NCBI RefSeq assembly: GCF_003590095.1
Contig: NC_039478.1
Location: 21,390,001 to 21,454,000, forward strand
Length of the DNA: 64,000 nucleotides
Reading direction: 5' to 3'
Source: Trichoplusia ni
Taxonomy: Eukaryota; Arthropoda; Insecta; Lepidoptera; Noctuidae
The translations under genes were made by a program, and so were the position numbers. The stretch's first letter is position 1; every line of letters starts with the position of its first letter. The notes beneath the pieces were generated by a model. The model did no database searches. It was not told where the DNA came from and worked only from the letters and a program-made list of their open reading frames with translations. Shown here piece by piece: positions 10,996-24,840 of this stretch.

Positions 10996-13900
10996 ATGAG
11001 AGAAGGCTAGGCTGTTGTTTATTATACTAAAGTTGAGAAAATGAACGAAAGATCTTTGATGGTTTTCAGAAGGATGAAAAAGCCGAAGATGAAATCGAAT
11101 CTAAACATATTACTTAATTCTGGTATAAGTTCGTTTTATTGTCTAAAACTAATAAAGATAATGTTAATATTTGGGTATGTATAGGATATATAGATATGGG
11201 GTAAATGCAATTTACTTTCTGAAATAAATGCAGGCACATAATTTTATGATTCAGCGGCAGTAAATGGGCAATATTATTGATACCTTTAAGTGTTTTTGAT
11301 CAAACCCGCAACATGAGAGCTATTCATTACGCTTCCTTTAACAAAAATATCTCTCTCAAATAAATCATACAAGTAATACCAATAAAGGCGGGGGTGTCAA
11401 ATGAACATAGTTTCGTCCACCAGACAGGATACACAGAGACATTGAATATGTATGGGGCCGGCGTAAACGACGATAAAAACTCAAGTGCCGCCATAAACCC
11501 AGCAAAATAAATTCAGCGAGTAAATGAAGCCAGCGCGGACAATGGGCCGGGACCTTCCACGGCCCATTACTTGCCCCCGGCGATAACGCGAAAATGCCAA
11601 TTCAAATGAAATCATTTACCATATTATTTTCATTTGGTAGCACCGCCCCCCCCCCTCGAGCAAACTCCATTTCACCGCCTAAACTCGTACGCGGCACAAC
11701 CAATTTTTTAAATGTACCCGCTCAAAATAAATTATGTAGCGAACTGGGAAGGTGCTGTGGACCTTACAAACAAGAAATAAAACGGATGAGCGCGACTCGC
11801 GGCCAGACAGGGACGGCGCGAGTCGCTCCTCCTCCTGCGACCCCCCCTCCGCTTCCCCGCCCCGCCGCCCCCTAGCGCGTCCGCTCGCCGCGCAACTTGA
11901 AGACGGCCCCGAGAGCTAAGCTCCCGTTTTATTGTCACTTACACCTCGCCTAAGATTTGTTTACCGCTCAAATCTTCAAGCTCGCAATCTTTCTAACTAT
12001 TTCTTAGTAAATAAGGCTCAAAATTCTGTGCTCCTTTTTATCTGACTGCATTATTAAGATTGCGCAGGAGTATACAAGACAAGTAAATTTTGAATCAGAG
12101 CTCTGATTAAAGAATCAGACGCAGAAACGATTGCTTATAAAGTATTAAGATGCTTATTTTGGATTGTCCGAAAATATTAAATAACATTGTTTTATTATAA
12201 ACTTTGTAGAGCTTAGCAGGAGCATTAGATATCTGCGGAACAAAGTAATTTATTATATTGCCCTCGTTTACTCGTATTAGAAAAGAGTATTAATTAGATT
12301 TCCCCGTAACGAATATCGGCGTAATGAGTAAATTAGATGTTATACCGATTACAGGAAACAAGAGCAACTAAGAGTTTTCGAATTAGACTCGAATTCTCAT
12401 ACAAACTCGATTCAAGTTTAGAATGTATTTAATAACGACATTTAAGAATAGAATAGAGTAGGCGTTGATTGTTTCCTCTATTTCATTAGTATAAGTACCT
12501 ATACAAAAACTATAATACCGGAAGCAGAAGGTTTAAGCATTTTGCTTTGCTTCAGGGTAGCGAAGCGCTGGTTTTCAGCTGAAACCGCCTCTGTTTCCAA
12601 ATGATAGATAACAAAAACTCAGTTAAATACATTTTCTAATAAGAATATTACTTCTTATTTTCTTGAAAGGGTTATCCGTGAACCTTTGCTATATTCTGAT
12701 TCTTTCATTGAGAGAACAGTTTGGAAATATTTCGATTTTGACTCCCGAAAATATTCCGATCCGATTCCGAAATCGTATGAAAAACGTGTTTGAAAACTCA
12801 CCAAACCTATTAATTAGCCTAACCCAAGACAACAAAAACATAGGTGTTCTTTAACTTACATTAATATATCCACAGTATCAAATAGTAGAGTCTGGTAACT
12901 GATCGCACCGATCCGAGTTAGCAAAGCGGTCACGAACAGCATTGCAAGTTAGTTTGGCGTAGATAACACAATGACAACTAATTGGATAGCTTAACTGCCC
13001 TGCCACTAGTTAACTACCCAGGGGTCTTCACCTCCCAAACTAAGACTGAAGGTGTGGGAAAGAGATGACGCTATTCGCCACGTAGAGCGCTGTCTCGCTT
13101 TTACAAGTTCAGATGTCTTGGTTTTTCAGGTGGTGGTAGACGCATGAAAACGTGTTTCATTTCTTTAGTCACTTTTGTATTGTTTTGTAGCGATGTTCAA
13201 TTGTTGAGCTGATTTTCTGTATATCTAATTGCAGTGGGTTTTTTTTCAGTTTATGTTTTGTTGGAGATTTCGAGACTCAAAATTGATTCAATAAGATCTA
13301 GTCGAGTATCTTAGAAATGTCATAAGAGTGGAAGAGAGGTAATTAATTTTTTACGTACTTAACACTTGTGTTTACTACGTAAAAATCGCCACAAGTTGAC
13401 TGGACAACATTTTTGAGGAACTCTAAAACAGCGAAAAATAGTTTTATAAAAAAAATAAAAGTATTTAAAGTCAAGTTTGATTTCTTAAGTAACGTAGAGT
13501 CACCTTTCGTAGCGCTACGAAAACTGTAGCACGGTGCTGATTAGAAAATATTTCTGTTTATATTATTTAAAATAATAAAACTACATGTACATTACGCATA
13601 CACATTTTGACTAGGTTAAGCAAGTTTTTACTTGCATAACTAAGTTTGTCACTTTAATGTTAAGTTACAGGTTTGTTAAGTTCTCGTGTTGTTCAGTTAA
13701 GATCTGATGTTAAAACGAGACAGTTAACAGTCGTCTTAAAATGTTTTGGCATGGCAGACTTAGACGCGCAATGAAGGACGTGTTTAAATTAAATATGATT
13801 ATTTTTATAAATAATTTGAAAACCTTTGATTTCTTAACGACTCTTTTTAAATGACTTCAGTGTCACAATACGTAAAAACTTTAATCAAAATTAGAATTTT

Positions 13901-14029
13901 TAATAAGTAGTCGACAAACCATTCTACAGTAAAAAAATACAAAGTTCATCCAAATTTTAATGCGAATTTTTTCATGAAAAATCGTCAAACTAATATCATG
14001 AGCGTTTGAGTGAACGAGATTAAAGCGAT

Positions 14030-14625
14030 TAGCGTGGCGGGTCCCGCGGCGCGGCGCCACCGGTCACTCACTTAATTCGGCTCGTTTTAAAGCAATCTTT
14101 TTCAGCAGCCTGAGCATACCGTTAAAAGTATTTCCAAACGTATAAATAATTTACGAAACGAGGACATAAAGTTTGCGGAGCGACCCCCGCTCGCATGCAA
14201 ATCGAGTTGGAAGAAAGAAGTGTCCGCGACCGCGACGCCGTCTCGCTCGCCCGCCGAGCGGAGGAGCGCGCGCGAGCGGGAGAGAGCACCTATACTGGAT
14301 TACTGTTTTGAGCGGGAGCGAGAGAGAGGCAGTCGGTAGTTGCGTTCGGTTAAGTGAATCAGTGCCCGCGCTCGCTATTAAATCAGGGCGCGGGAGCGGG
14401 GAGGCGCGCGTGCTAAAATGCTCTTTATGGCGGGTGGGGTTTTGTTTGCCGAGGGCGGTTTCAGAGCGATTACTCGCAGTTGTGTCCGCGGCGAGTGCGG
14501 TGCCAGGCGTCAGTTGGTGCGCGGCGCTGCTCGCGTGTGCTCGTGTTGCTCGTAACCTCGTCATGTCAGTGTCAGCGCGGTGACCGCGCTTTCTCACACG
14601 CGGAGTAAGGCGGGAAAAGTTCCCG
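14030..14625. promoter_or_regulatory. CpG-rich, GAGA-rich island; candidate promoter
   Basis: A sharp rise in GC and CpG content within AT-rich DNA, with several GAGAG tracts (for example GAGCGGGAGCGAGAGAGAGG near 14310-14330) and TCAGT initiator-like motifs (14360, 14565). GAGA tracts with an Inr are typical of insect developmental promoters. It lies between eIF5A and Drgx and could be the Drgx promoter or 5' UTR, or belong to an unseen transcript. Open frames on both strands here are consequences of GC richness. No TATA box was recognised. Confidence 0.4.
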
Positions 14626-17529
14626 CCCACAATAAGGCAACATATTTTCGGACGCTAATAAGGTAATTAAAGTTTTGTTATTGTTTTGTCGTACTCTAAT
14701 ATAGGGTTTTAAAGTTAATTTATACTTTTGAAAACTTTTTTTCCGACGGTTAAAGTTTCAAAATATTTTTCGAAGGTGATTGACAACGAAATCACTTTTT
14801 GATTCATACCTGAAATCATTTTAATTAATTAAATTGGTTTTCCAAAGCCGTTTTATATCATTTAAATATGCATCAACAGGAAATGTTCAGGCTTTACAGT
14901 GATTTTGAACTAAAAAAGGTATTCATTAGTTGGATGGCTAATTAATTCTAGTTCACCTAGTTCAAAATCATTAAATTGTTTATTTGATTTCACGACGGAT
15001 GTAACACGGAACTACAACCCACCAACCCACCACAGTATAACAAAATAAGGCACAATTCACGTAGCGACCAAAGAGGTGATCTTTCAATGGCCGTTAATAA
15101 GGCTCTACTTTAGTTCTTTGCTGAAATTCTTTACGAATTTTACCAAATTATTACTTATAATAGCAACAAGAAATACTGTGATTAAACCTTACATATAAAT
15201 AACACATTTCTATAAAGAAAAATACTGAAACGGTATTTTTTTTTGGTAACAAAAATATAACATTATTGTGCTTACATTTTCAGCCGTTAAAATAAATAGC
15301 TTACAATGCCCTTTAAACGTGATGTGATTGCGTGAAGTATTCAACAGTTTCAAAAAAGAGAAAGAAATTAATTTAAGCTTCTACTATCAATTAACATGGA
15401 TATTGCTATTGTAATTAATTTTTGAATACATACAAATTTTAAATGAAGGATTCCATAATTCAATTGGGTACTGATAATTACAGCAAATAAGAGAAAGAAA
15501 TTGATAAAATAATATAAGATAAAAAGGCTTTCAAGGCTTTTCAAACACACTTGTAAGGGTAATGAGGATATAACGTTTTTACATACCGGCAAAGTATCGA
15601 TTGAAGATCCATGCTTGAAAATAAAACAGCCATTTAAAATAAGTTCCTTCTACTCATTATATACTCGTAACATACGAAATGAAAAATACATATATGTATG
15701 TGAAAAGGAGACTTCTTTTGTGGAGATATCATTAATACATAACCGACACATACGTAATGACACACAACTTTTACTCTTGTTGCCTAATAAAACACATTTT
15801 TAGGGATAATCCAAAGTCGTCATCAATTTACGCTTTAATTTAAATGGTAGTATGACTATTACAAGTACCTACTTTCGAGTTTAATATTGGTCAATCTCTT
15901 AACATGTACCTAATCATGCAAAATGTTTACGGTCGTTTTGTCATATCCCGTTATTAGAAACCATTTGAAAAGAGGCTTCTATAAACTCATAAAAAAAAAA
16001 CAATTTTCAAGAGATAGTTAAAACACCCATCAAATTTATTAAAATTCAACCAACAACGATTTGATTTTCATTATTTCTTATCAGTGAACATTTCAGCCGT
16101 CTAGCTACACCGTTTCTTGAAATACGGTCCAGCAATCAGCGAGGCATCATTAATAGAGTTTATTTATTACCTTTACGGAACTCTACAATTAGAAACCAAC
16201 CTTCAGAATACAACAGCAAATAAAGACCAAGAATAGGACGCACTAGATCAAAAATCAAAGCAACTCGTCCCACAATACCTAGAAATATTAATAAAACAAT
16301 CAATTGGTGGTCTGCGTCAGTGCTGCAAGGCGCTCGTCTCAATCAGTGGGCTACATAATACAATAAAGACCAATAACGCCTGACCAATAAGCTCAATTAC
16401 TAGCAAATATGAGAATTGTATTGATATGCAATCGCGGACGGCGCCCGCAGCAATTATTGTGGCGCTATGTATCATATACTGCGTTGTATGTTGCTTATTG
16501 AGACGTCAATCGTTGTGCTGGAATACTTTAGGAGTTTCAGAAAGGCTTTTTAGATTAGGAGAATGTGGTTTTTATTTTATGGATGGTAATGGGTGATGAA
16601 AGGTGCCTAATATCTTCTAAGAAGACATATTTTAATAGAACTAATATTGTGGGGACTGTATTTTCAGGAGAAAATGACACGTGTTATATTAAATATACAT
16701 GTAGGTTTTTTTAACTTTGTGGAGTATCCGAACCATAACTGAACCATAAATTCTGCAGAATTTTAAGTTATTATTTTTTAATATTTTATGATGCATTTAT
16801 GAAATTTCAATTAGATTAAAAGTAAATTAATGTTATAAAAATGAATTACTTAAAAAAAAATAAGAATCAAATTAGATTTATTAGCTACAACGGTGCTACG
16901 GAATGTCTACGAAACTGCTACGAGAAACGAAAATCGTAACTATCAATACTAAAAACTAATTAAGTGTACTGCCAGTCAATATATATATTATTTTTAATTC
17001 ATATTACAAAATACATAGTAATTATATTTGCAACATAATATTTTGTAGTATTTCAAATGAAATTTTGATTTACTGCTCTTTCTAATTCCGGTTTTGCGAA
17101 TGGACCAGTTTTAAAGCAAAGTAAACTTAAACTTAAAGGTTCTTCAAGAAGGTACTATTAGAACTGTTCTAGGACAGAAATAAATGCCAGTTGCATAGTT
17201 TCGTGTCGTTTACAACCTTCAAAGACAAAGCAATGCTTTAATCGACTTCAGTTATTAACTCGAATTAAAATCTTTCAACGCACGAAATGAAAAACGTGCT
17301 ATAAAGCTGTGATTATTTATTTGTTATAACCTCAATAGATAAAGTACTAATTACAATAGATAATTTATTTCTAGGTTGAGCATTTTTTTACCAAATCGAA
17401 TTACTAAAGATGTTTTTAAGTTTTTAAAACTAAAACTTCAAGAAGGCAGCATTGAATGTTGACCTTACCTAATGCCATTCTTATTAGTGAATCCAGATTT
17501 ACTTAAGTACCTACGTTATTAGGGTTTCC

Positions 17530-17705
17530 ATAACCAAAGGGTTAAACATTACCTAAAACCCTGAGATACCGCTGTATATCCAATTGTCCGTCTGTCCATC
17601 CGTCTATCTCCTTGCTGTATCTCATGTAACGCCATAGCTAGACACTTGAAGTGTTCACAATGATGTATTTCTGTTGTCTGATATGTCACTAAACCTGATT
17701 TTTTT
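17530..17705 (+). repeat. Dispersed repeat family R, copy 2 (truncated)
   Basis: Has CCTGAGATACCGCTGTA, GTCCGTCTGTCCATCCGTCT, then GCTGTATCTCATG and AGCTAGACA, and GATGTATTTCTGTTG. These are hallmarks shared with the copies at 20.3 and 30.0 kb. It lacks the usual tail. Confidence 0.65.
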
Positions 17706-17734
17706 ACTTTTTTTTTTAAATACATTAAGGAATT

Positions 17735-17805
17735 TAATCCTTGTGTCGCAGGGGCCTTCACAAACATTCAAGTCACATGCACAAAACCTATTTAAACGGA
17801 ACCGC
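17735..17805 (-). repeat. SINE-like fragment (family of 8145-8345)
   Basis: The stretch with CTTCACAAACATTCAAGTCA and CATGCACAAA matches the tail region of the copies at 34.1 kb (inverted) and 50.5 kb. The tRNA-like head is absent. Confidence 0.45.
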
Positions 17806-18580
17806 GAATCCGACCCGTACTTGACTGGTGTTAAACGGCTTCTCCTATCTCTAACCTTCACTAGCATACATCACAACAATTCACCAATCGTTCACCATAC
17901 ACCTCATCCTACAGCTGCCAGCTAGCACATGTCACCAAAACAAATTGAATACTCAATGCACAGCTCGCTAATGGTACATAATCAGTAATAATTGGATTGT
18001 GAGCTCGACGGTCGAACGCGATCGATTTGAACCGTTAACCATCATTAGTTTCGAGTAAATTTTCAGATTTACCGACCAGTTAGCGAGATTGGTTAACTAA
18101 ATTTGTACAGTTTAGAGCCATTTCGACGTATAACTTAGTTGGAGGTAGGACTTTGGTTGTTTTAACTTTGTAGTTCTGTTTGCTTTTAGAGTACCTGTTT
18201 CTGTCTCTTTTACTCGTTCGAAGGTAGTGAGAGAGGGTAATTTTGCTTGATTTTTGTTTGAAATATTATTTTTCTTTTTTTTTAACGTTAAAAAACTACT
18301 TGATATACTTATAGGCTAAGAAAGTCTCAAGATCAATTAATCCAGTTTAATGAGTTTTAATCTGGATTCGCCTTTCCCATTTCTCTTACTGCAAGATTTT
18401 ATCTGTCTGTAAATTAATCCACTTTCTAGTTTCCGATTGAGCTGAAATTCTAACAACATAATTATGTATGTTGTATCAATACAATATTAAGTCATGCCAG
18501 AGCTGATCTTATGCTGGATCTGGAAGGTGGCTTTAGGAGTTCCGCTAAAAACCACCATCGACTTTAGATTCATTTAAATC

Positions 18581-19110
18581 ATTTTATTTTATTTTATTTT
18601 ATTTCAATAGGTACAGATACAGATAACAGATTAATATAGTACAAAAAATAAGAAAAGATCTTCATAACAAACTATGAGTGAACCTGAAATCCGATTACAA
18701 CTGTACACGACACTTATAATAAACAATGCTTCGTTTTACTAAAAATTAAGGTAACCCTTATGACTAATTAAGGTTAAATTACAACTGAACATATACAATA
18801 AGCCGAATAGCGGTAAGTTAACAATTTGGTGGATTACTAAAGTTACATTTTCTTGTAATGAGAGAGAAAAGATTTGAATGCACTTAATTTATCATGAAAA
18901 ATATCGGTTTGTGAGCAGATAGCGTTATAGTTCTTACACATTCTATGCAATGGGTTATTCTGAGATACATTGTTGTTGCTTGCAGGAATACTAAACAGTT
19001 GTGGAACACGTACAGATCGAGTTGGTGTTTTAATGTATAGTTTTTCAAGAAGGTAGCCATCCATTGAGCCATTCACAATTTTATGAAGGGTGCACAAGTC
19101 GCCCATCCAT
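18581..19110 (-). mobile_element. 5'-truncated LINE (non-LTR retrotransposon) remnant
   Basis: A minus-strand 87-codon frame (18843-19106) reads GDLCTLHKIVNGSMDGYLL...NPLHRMCKNYN...DIFHDKLSAFK. This resembles the C-terminal end of Jockey/CR1-type ORF2 proteins (RMC-x-LYN, then a D-x-F-x-SL segment). It is followed by about 240 bp of 3' UTR and then an AAAAT-type tail, which on the plus strand is (ATTTT)n at 18581-18604. 5' truncation and a short simple tail are the classic form of a dead-on-arrival LINE insertion. The family assignment is tentative. Confidence 0.6.
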
Positions 19111-20309
19111 CATCTTTTCGAGTACTCTGACTGTTAAGCAAAAATCACTCGAAAGCTTTTTATATTAGGTCGTTTTCTCTAGGGTCGTTAACAGTAAAAA
19201 TTCTGCAAAATATCGACAAATATCGAGCAATTCCAGTTGATTCGATATAGTATCGAGTAGCGACGTCAATTGAGTCGCGACGCCGCGCGCCGCTCGTCCT
19301 CACGATAATTGTGCGTAATTACTTGACCAAAGGGTACATGGTACGAATTATTCTTACTCCTTATAGTGTGTGGTAGGATTATGAAGGTTTTATAGATGGA
19401 TGGGTGAAGTAAAATTACAAAAAAATCTAATAAAGAGGTAAATTATGTACCTAAGTTATGATAATATCTGCATCAAGTACGGAAATCAAAAAATATTTAT
19501 TTATATACCGGTTTGATTCAGGCGTATTTGTTTGGTTTAATATAATAAAATATTTCTCAATTTTCACACAACGCCATGTAGTCTCAAACTAAGGAAAGCT
19601 TGTATTATGAGTACGATATAACTAGTTTCTTCTAAATTGCCCGACTAGTTTTGGACTCAATCGGCGTCCTTAAATCACGACATGACGCGACAGTAAAGTC
19701 TTCGTTGTTTGTTTGATCTAGACCTTTTTAAACGAATAATTAATTAGTATATAAATACCAAGTAGTTGCCTCGGTCTCTTATCTTAGAAATTGTTCTTTA
19801 GTTCCAATTGCTCTACACCTATTTAAAAATGTAGTTGGTTACAGTGAAGTCGTAAAAAGTTAGATTTTGGTGTAACTCAAAACATTAAACTGTTGAAATC
19901 AAATCAATTTAAGTTTTATTGAAATAAATAGATAGGACGTCCTTACTGTTACCGGTTCCAGAAATTTCTAGGATATTTTGAAACTGATCAGTTTTTGGTC
20001 ACCTGACTTGTCGAAAAGAAATTGGAGAAGTAATTGTCAGCTGTCATTGTACTTTATCGCGAATTTTAACTGAATTAACCTTAAAAATGTTATAAAAACA
20101 CAGCAACCGGTATTAAAGTAACAAATAAAAATACAAATTGAATCAAAAGCATGAAGTTGCGAGTGTATCGTCGCTTAAACCGATTAAAGGCCAGATAGAC
20201 CGGGTTACGCAAATGATGAGTGACAGCTGATCGTAGGGCTGTGCCCGAATATGCAGGGTCGACTTAAAATAATATTAATTTATACTTTGAAATTGTTTTA
20301 ATTAAATTA

Positions 20310-20590
20310 AGTCTTTTTAAAGGTTCCGTAAAGCTAAATAAAGTGAAGGAAAGGAAACTATTACTGAGGCCCCGCTGTCGTCTGTACGCTACCAGGCTTT
20401 ATCTCATGAACCGTGATAGTTAGACAGATGAGGCAATGGATGATGTCTTTTTGATAATAACTAATTATGACATAAAAGTTAAGCACCGTTATTACAGTGC
20501 TAAACTTATTTGGTGATAAATTAAGTTTGGGGCTCATTGTTACGTCAGTTATTAGAACGGACTCACACTTGACCAATTTTTTTGTAGGTT
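20310..20590 (+). repeat. Dispersed repeat family R, copy 3
   Basis: Starts near AAAGGTTCCGTAA and ACTATTACTGAGGCCCCGCTGTC, contains TTTATCTCATGAACCGTGATAG and TAGACAGATGA, and ends at GGACTCACACTTGACCAATTTT. Nearly full-length by comparison with the copy at 30.0 kb. Confidence 0.7.
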
Positions 20591-22099
20591 TCCCGTAATG
20601 AAAATTTCTGGAGATCTGTAGTCGTAAGTCGTAGCCTCGTAGGTAACGCTTTTAATGGCTCTGACTGATCATATCTGACTGATCTGATTCATGTAAAAAA
20701 TTTAAAATGTAAAGTCCTGTAACCTTGATTCGATTCAGCAATTAATTAAAAAGAATCGTACCACAATTGAAAACGTATTTTACATTGCATCGGCAAGCAG
20801 GATAGAACTCTATCTTTCAATATTACTCTATATCCAGTCCACCCAAAGGCAGTCTGAAAGATATCGCTATTATCAATAAGAGCACCGTTGCACCCTCACA
20901 CTGTATGTACCTAATTAATTTCACTGATGCCATTCTATACACAATATTCTGATCTATTTTCTAGAATCTATAAACAAAATTAACCGAACCTCTTTTTAAA
21001 ATTAACCCAATAGACCATATTTGTCACAATAGGCCACAATTGTCAAACAAACAAAAAAAAACACCCATTAAAATAGTTTAACATTAGATTAAAACCTCAT
21101 TTATCAAAGGAACTTAATTTTAAAATCCTTCATTCGTTTCATCATTAAGTATTTTATTCGTGGATCGGATTGTCGCTCCGATTGAACCATTGGCCGCCAT
21201 TAATAGTTAATTTAAACTGCTCAATTGATCTCCATTACACTCAGTAAAAGTTTGATATCAAATGGACGATCCGCATGCACAGTGATTAAATATTATTGAT
21301 TGTTAGTTAGAGAAGCGGGTTCGAATCGTAAAATAATTTGTTTCAATTGATTTGATTTTTTAAATTTGTTTGCTGTGTGTTGTTTATTTTGATTTTAATG
21401 TTATTTAGTATTTGAATGTTTTTTTTTATTTGTTTTGTTTTCGCTTATTTTTGTCTCTTTCGTATGAATGATTACAAGTAAGTCCAATGTTTTTATCATT
21501 CAATAGATATTATCTCTGAAAATCATATTCATAAATTTATTTGTGTAGAAGAGGTAGAAACTTCTTGTTATATCTGTGTTAATTGAACAATGACTAAACA
21601 ACGTTAAAAGGTAACAATGAAAACTAACGAATATTTTAAAATTTATTTAATTAAAATACAGTTTTGTACTTCGTGACAGCCCTGCGTGCGGATGAATATA
21701 ACTAAAATTCAATAAAGTGTACTTCAATGAATTTCGCTTTCCGTATTTACTAATATTATTAACATTTATTATTGATATTTTGTAAAGTACTCCTCGAATC
21801 ACAGTTCGTTAGGTAAAACGTTAAAAACGATTTTTATGCATCGTTTAGATTATTTTGAATATTAATTACTATGAAATAATTTAGTTCTGGTTAATAAATG
21901 CTAACATAGGCGCGCAATTTGTAACATTCTTTTTAATCAAGGACAAAAACAGTCATGTGTTATGTACAACACAAACACATACGTTATAAATATTACACAC
22001 CATTCCATTCACAGCCCACACATAACACCTTTACTGATACAACTCTTATTATAATCTTCTTTCATTGGAGATTAAAAATAACAGCATTCGCATAAAAAA

Positions 22100-22121
22100 C
22101 CACACACGCACACACACACAT
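22100..22121. repeat. (CA)n microsatellite
   Basis: CA repeat of about 22 bp with one G interruption. Confidence 0.85.
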
Positions 22122-24680
22122 GAAACATAAATACATTTTACTATAGACTAATTAATACATTAACAGCTAAAGGTATACCGATACTTAATTACTAGATTTG
22201 AGTTGGTTAATTGATTAAATCGTAGTCGATTCCAAATTAAACGATACAAATACAATTTCGCAGCAAATTGTGTTTGCAAACGATATTGCTGTACTCATGT
22301 TTACGTTGCAGAGCAAAGCCATTCCAATATGCGTACTTATTCTGGTGGATCTGAAGCAGTTTCGAAACGTTTTGTATGCGTTACTGTTGCAATTATAGCT
22401 AGAAACAGAACAATGGCTTGCGCATTTGCTCTTTACATTTAAGGTTTTTTTTATCTAATCATAATAAAAAACTTTTTAATTTTTAGTGACCTACTTGTTC
22501 AGAATAATAAGCATTCATTCTTTAAACATAAACAAGGCCTTCCATTATCCGTCAACCAGAATCAAATAAGCTCTTAATATAATAAATACGAAAAGGTTTA
22601 CGAGATAAATCATCAGTTCCCACATTTGACGGGACTGACAATGGGCCCGCGGCCCTCTTTTCCTCTTTTGCGTAACACAAGTGACGATAATCTCACCTCC
22701 GCAACACGGGAATGTGAAATGAAGTGCCTTTGCCTGCAATAAAGAAAAAAACATCCTTTTGAAATCCGAATGCTAATTCCTTTGGTTTTATTTTAATTCT
22801 ATTATTTATAATGACTTAAATGGCTGTTTGGGATTTATTTTTAAAGCAAAGACAATTGTAGGTACTTGCGATGGTAATCGTGGTGTTCGGTTTTTAAGTG
22901 AGTTCTAGAAGTGTTAAGACTTTTTTTATAATTGAAATTTTGTACTTATGCTCTGGTAATTTAATTTTAAAAAGGAATATAAAATATCTGCAGAGTCTTG
23001 TTCGGTTGACAAGTTTCGCTGTATTGCTCAAATGTATTGAATTGACATTCCTTATCGAAAATTCACGGGTCTATGTGTAAATCAGCGCATGTTTTTCAAA
23101 ATCTGACTCGTCTAATGGCGTTATGACGTAAAATTATAACAAAACCGTACCGAGTTTATAGTTAGTGCAATAAATGAAGCGTCAACAAGCGTTATTAAAT
23201 AATATAGTGTGATTTAAATCTCGTTGAGCTGTTTTCTCGTTTCTCAATGCGGATAGCGGATCCAGTCGGTTTAATCTGCACAAGGTAATCGGTGTTTGCG
23301 ATTTATCTAGCACTATTGGATGTCCTATGAAAGGAGTTTTATATTGTGAATAAATGTTTAAAATAAAACTTAGGGTTTGAAGAGAAAAGCCTAGAATTGA
23401 TATAGTAATGAATGCCCGTATTTCATATTATACCAATTGTTTATAAAAGTATAATAGGAATTAAGATATCGCGTAATCACGAGTTGCAAGCACCAAGGTT
23501 GCATATCACTGTCAAAGAAAATTTAATTCCCTTATTTTCTTGTTCGTTGCCTTTTTTGTTTTAAAAATACCAATACCTAAACACACAATAAAAAAGCCAA
23601 CAAAATAACAAAAAAAACAAGATCAAGAATAAATTCGACATTTAAAATTCAACTACATACCATACAATCTAAATTATTAAAAAAAAAAGTTAAAAAAATA
23701 TCCGCTAAGGTTATGCACCGGGTATCGCGGATGCGGCCGGCGGTGGCGGCGGTGGGTGTAATACGGTAATGACACGACAATATAAATAGGATTAGTGTAT
23801 CAGGAGGCAGGACCCCACGCGCGCAGACAGGACGAGCCAATACTCGTACAACACTGTGGGTCACATGTCAAATATGCTGGAAAAAATATAGAACCGAAAA
23901 TCTATATTTTCGGGTTGAAAAATTTGTGAAACTTTTTGGTGATCGAATCCGCAATTTCATTATTATTATTTTTTTAATGAATTTGGTCTAGCGCAAAGTG
24001 CTTTCGTAGCTAATCTACAGGCTACAGCTTCGCTTTCCAGACAACCCGTTGTATGGAAAAAAATATGTCCAAATTTGAAATATTTTTTATTTTATTAATA
24101 AGACTAGTATACGGTTAATTTGACTTTAAAGTTCAAATGAGTAAGCACTACAAATAGAATCATTTAATAGACTATACTAACGTGCCAGCACAATTTTGTG
24201 ATTTAAAAAAAAAGGAATTATAACAGTCACTCTAAACCTCTTATAAGCAGTCCTATAAGTTATTTAAACAGCTAAAATAGGATACTTTCAAACAAATTTC
24301 ATCTTAAAACTAGCTTTATTAAAAAACAGCTTCAAATTAGCTCAAAATATCTGCATACGCACCATTTCTAAAACAAAACAAAAGTGTAATTCCGTTCATT
24401 AGCCAGCCAGTGCGAACGCAGACACTTATATGATCCCTTAATGAAAACGTGTAACCGTTAAGTAGATTGCCCGCCAGTTTTATAATCCGACCCGGATTAT
24501 AGCAGAAAGTTCACGAATGTATTATAAATACGATCCTTCGTTTTAGTGTTAACAAAATTAGTTAAACATTACCACGTTAATGGGTTTATGTTAGTTTTGT
24601 ACGAGTTTTGCGGAGTTTTTTTTTCATTTGCGAGGTTTTTATTAATGTTTTAATACAACTATTTTAAATAGAATAATTAA

Positions 24681-24840
24681 CTGGCAATTTGGTCTAGTGG
24701 TTAATAACCTTTGGTCGTAGGTTCATTTTCTACCCGAGACAATGTTTGTGTGATGAGCACGATCATTTGTTCTATTTGGTCGTTTTTATCTATATTATGT
24801 AGGTGTCTTATTTAGAAATAATACATACAAATTTTTCTTT
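24681..24840 (+). repeat. tRNA-derived SINE, plus orientation, diverged
   Basis: It begins GGCAATTTGGTCTAGTGGTT (A-box like), has a degraded B-box (GTAGGTTCATTTTC), then TTTGTGTGATGAGCACGATC and ATTTGTTCT. The same order occurs on the minus strand at 39474-39712, where the B-box is intact. The tRNA-like head plus family-specific body is the defining SINE structure. Confidence 0.7.

Noticed and set aside
14151..14630. Long open frames on both strands (159 and 136 codons) at the CpG island
   Set aside because: They exist on both strands over the same GC-rich DNA, are Arg/Ala/Ser-rich without a family match, and have no supporting splice structure. GC composition explains them.
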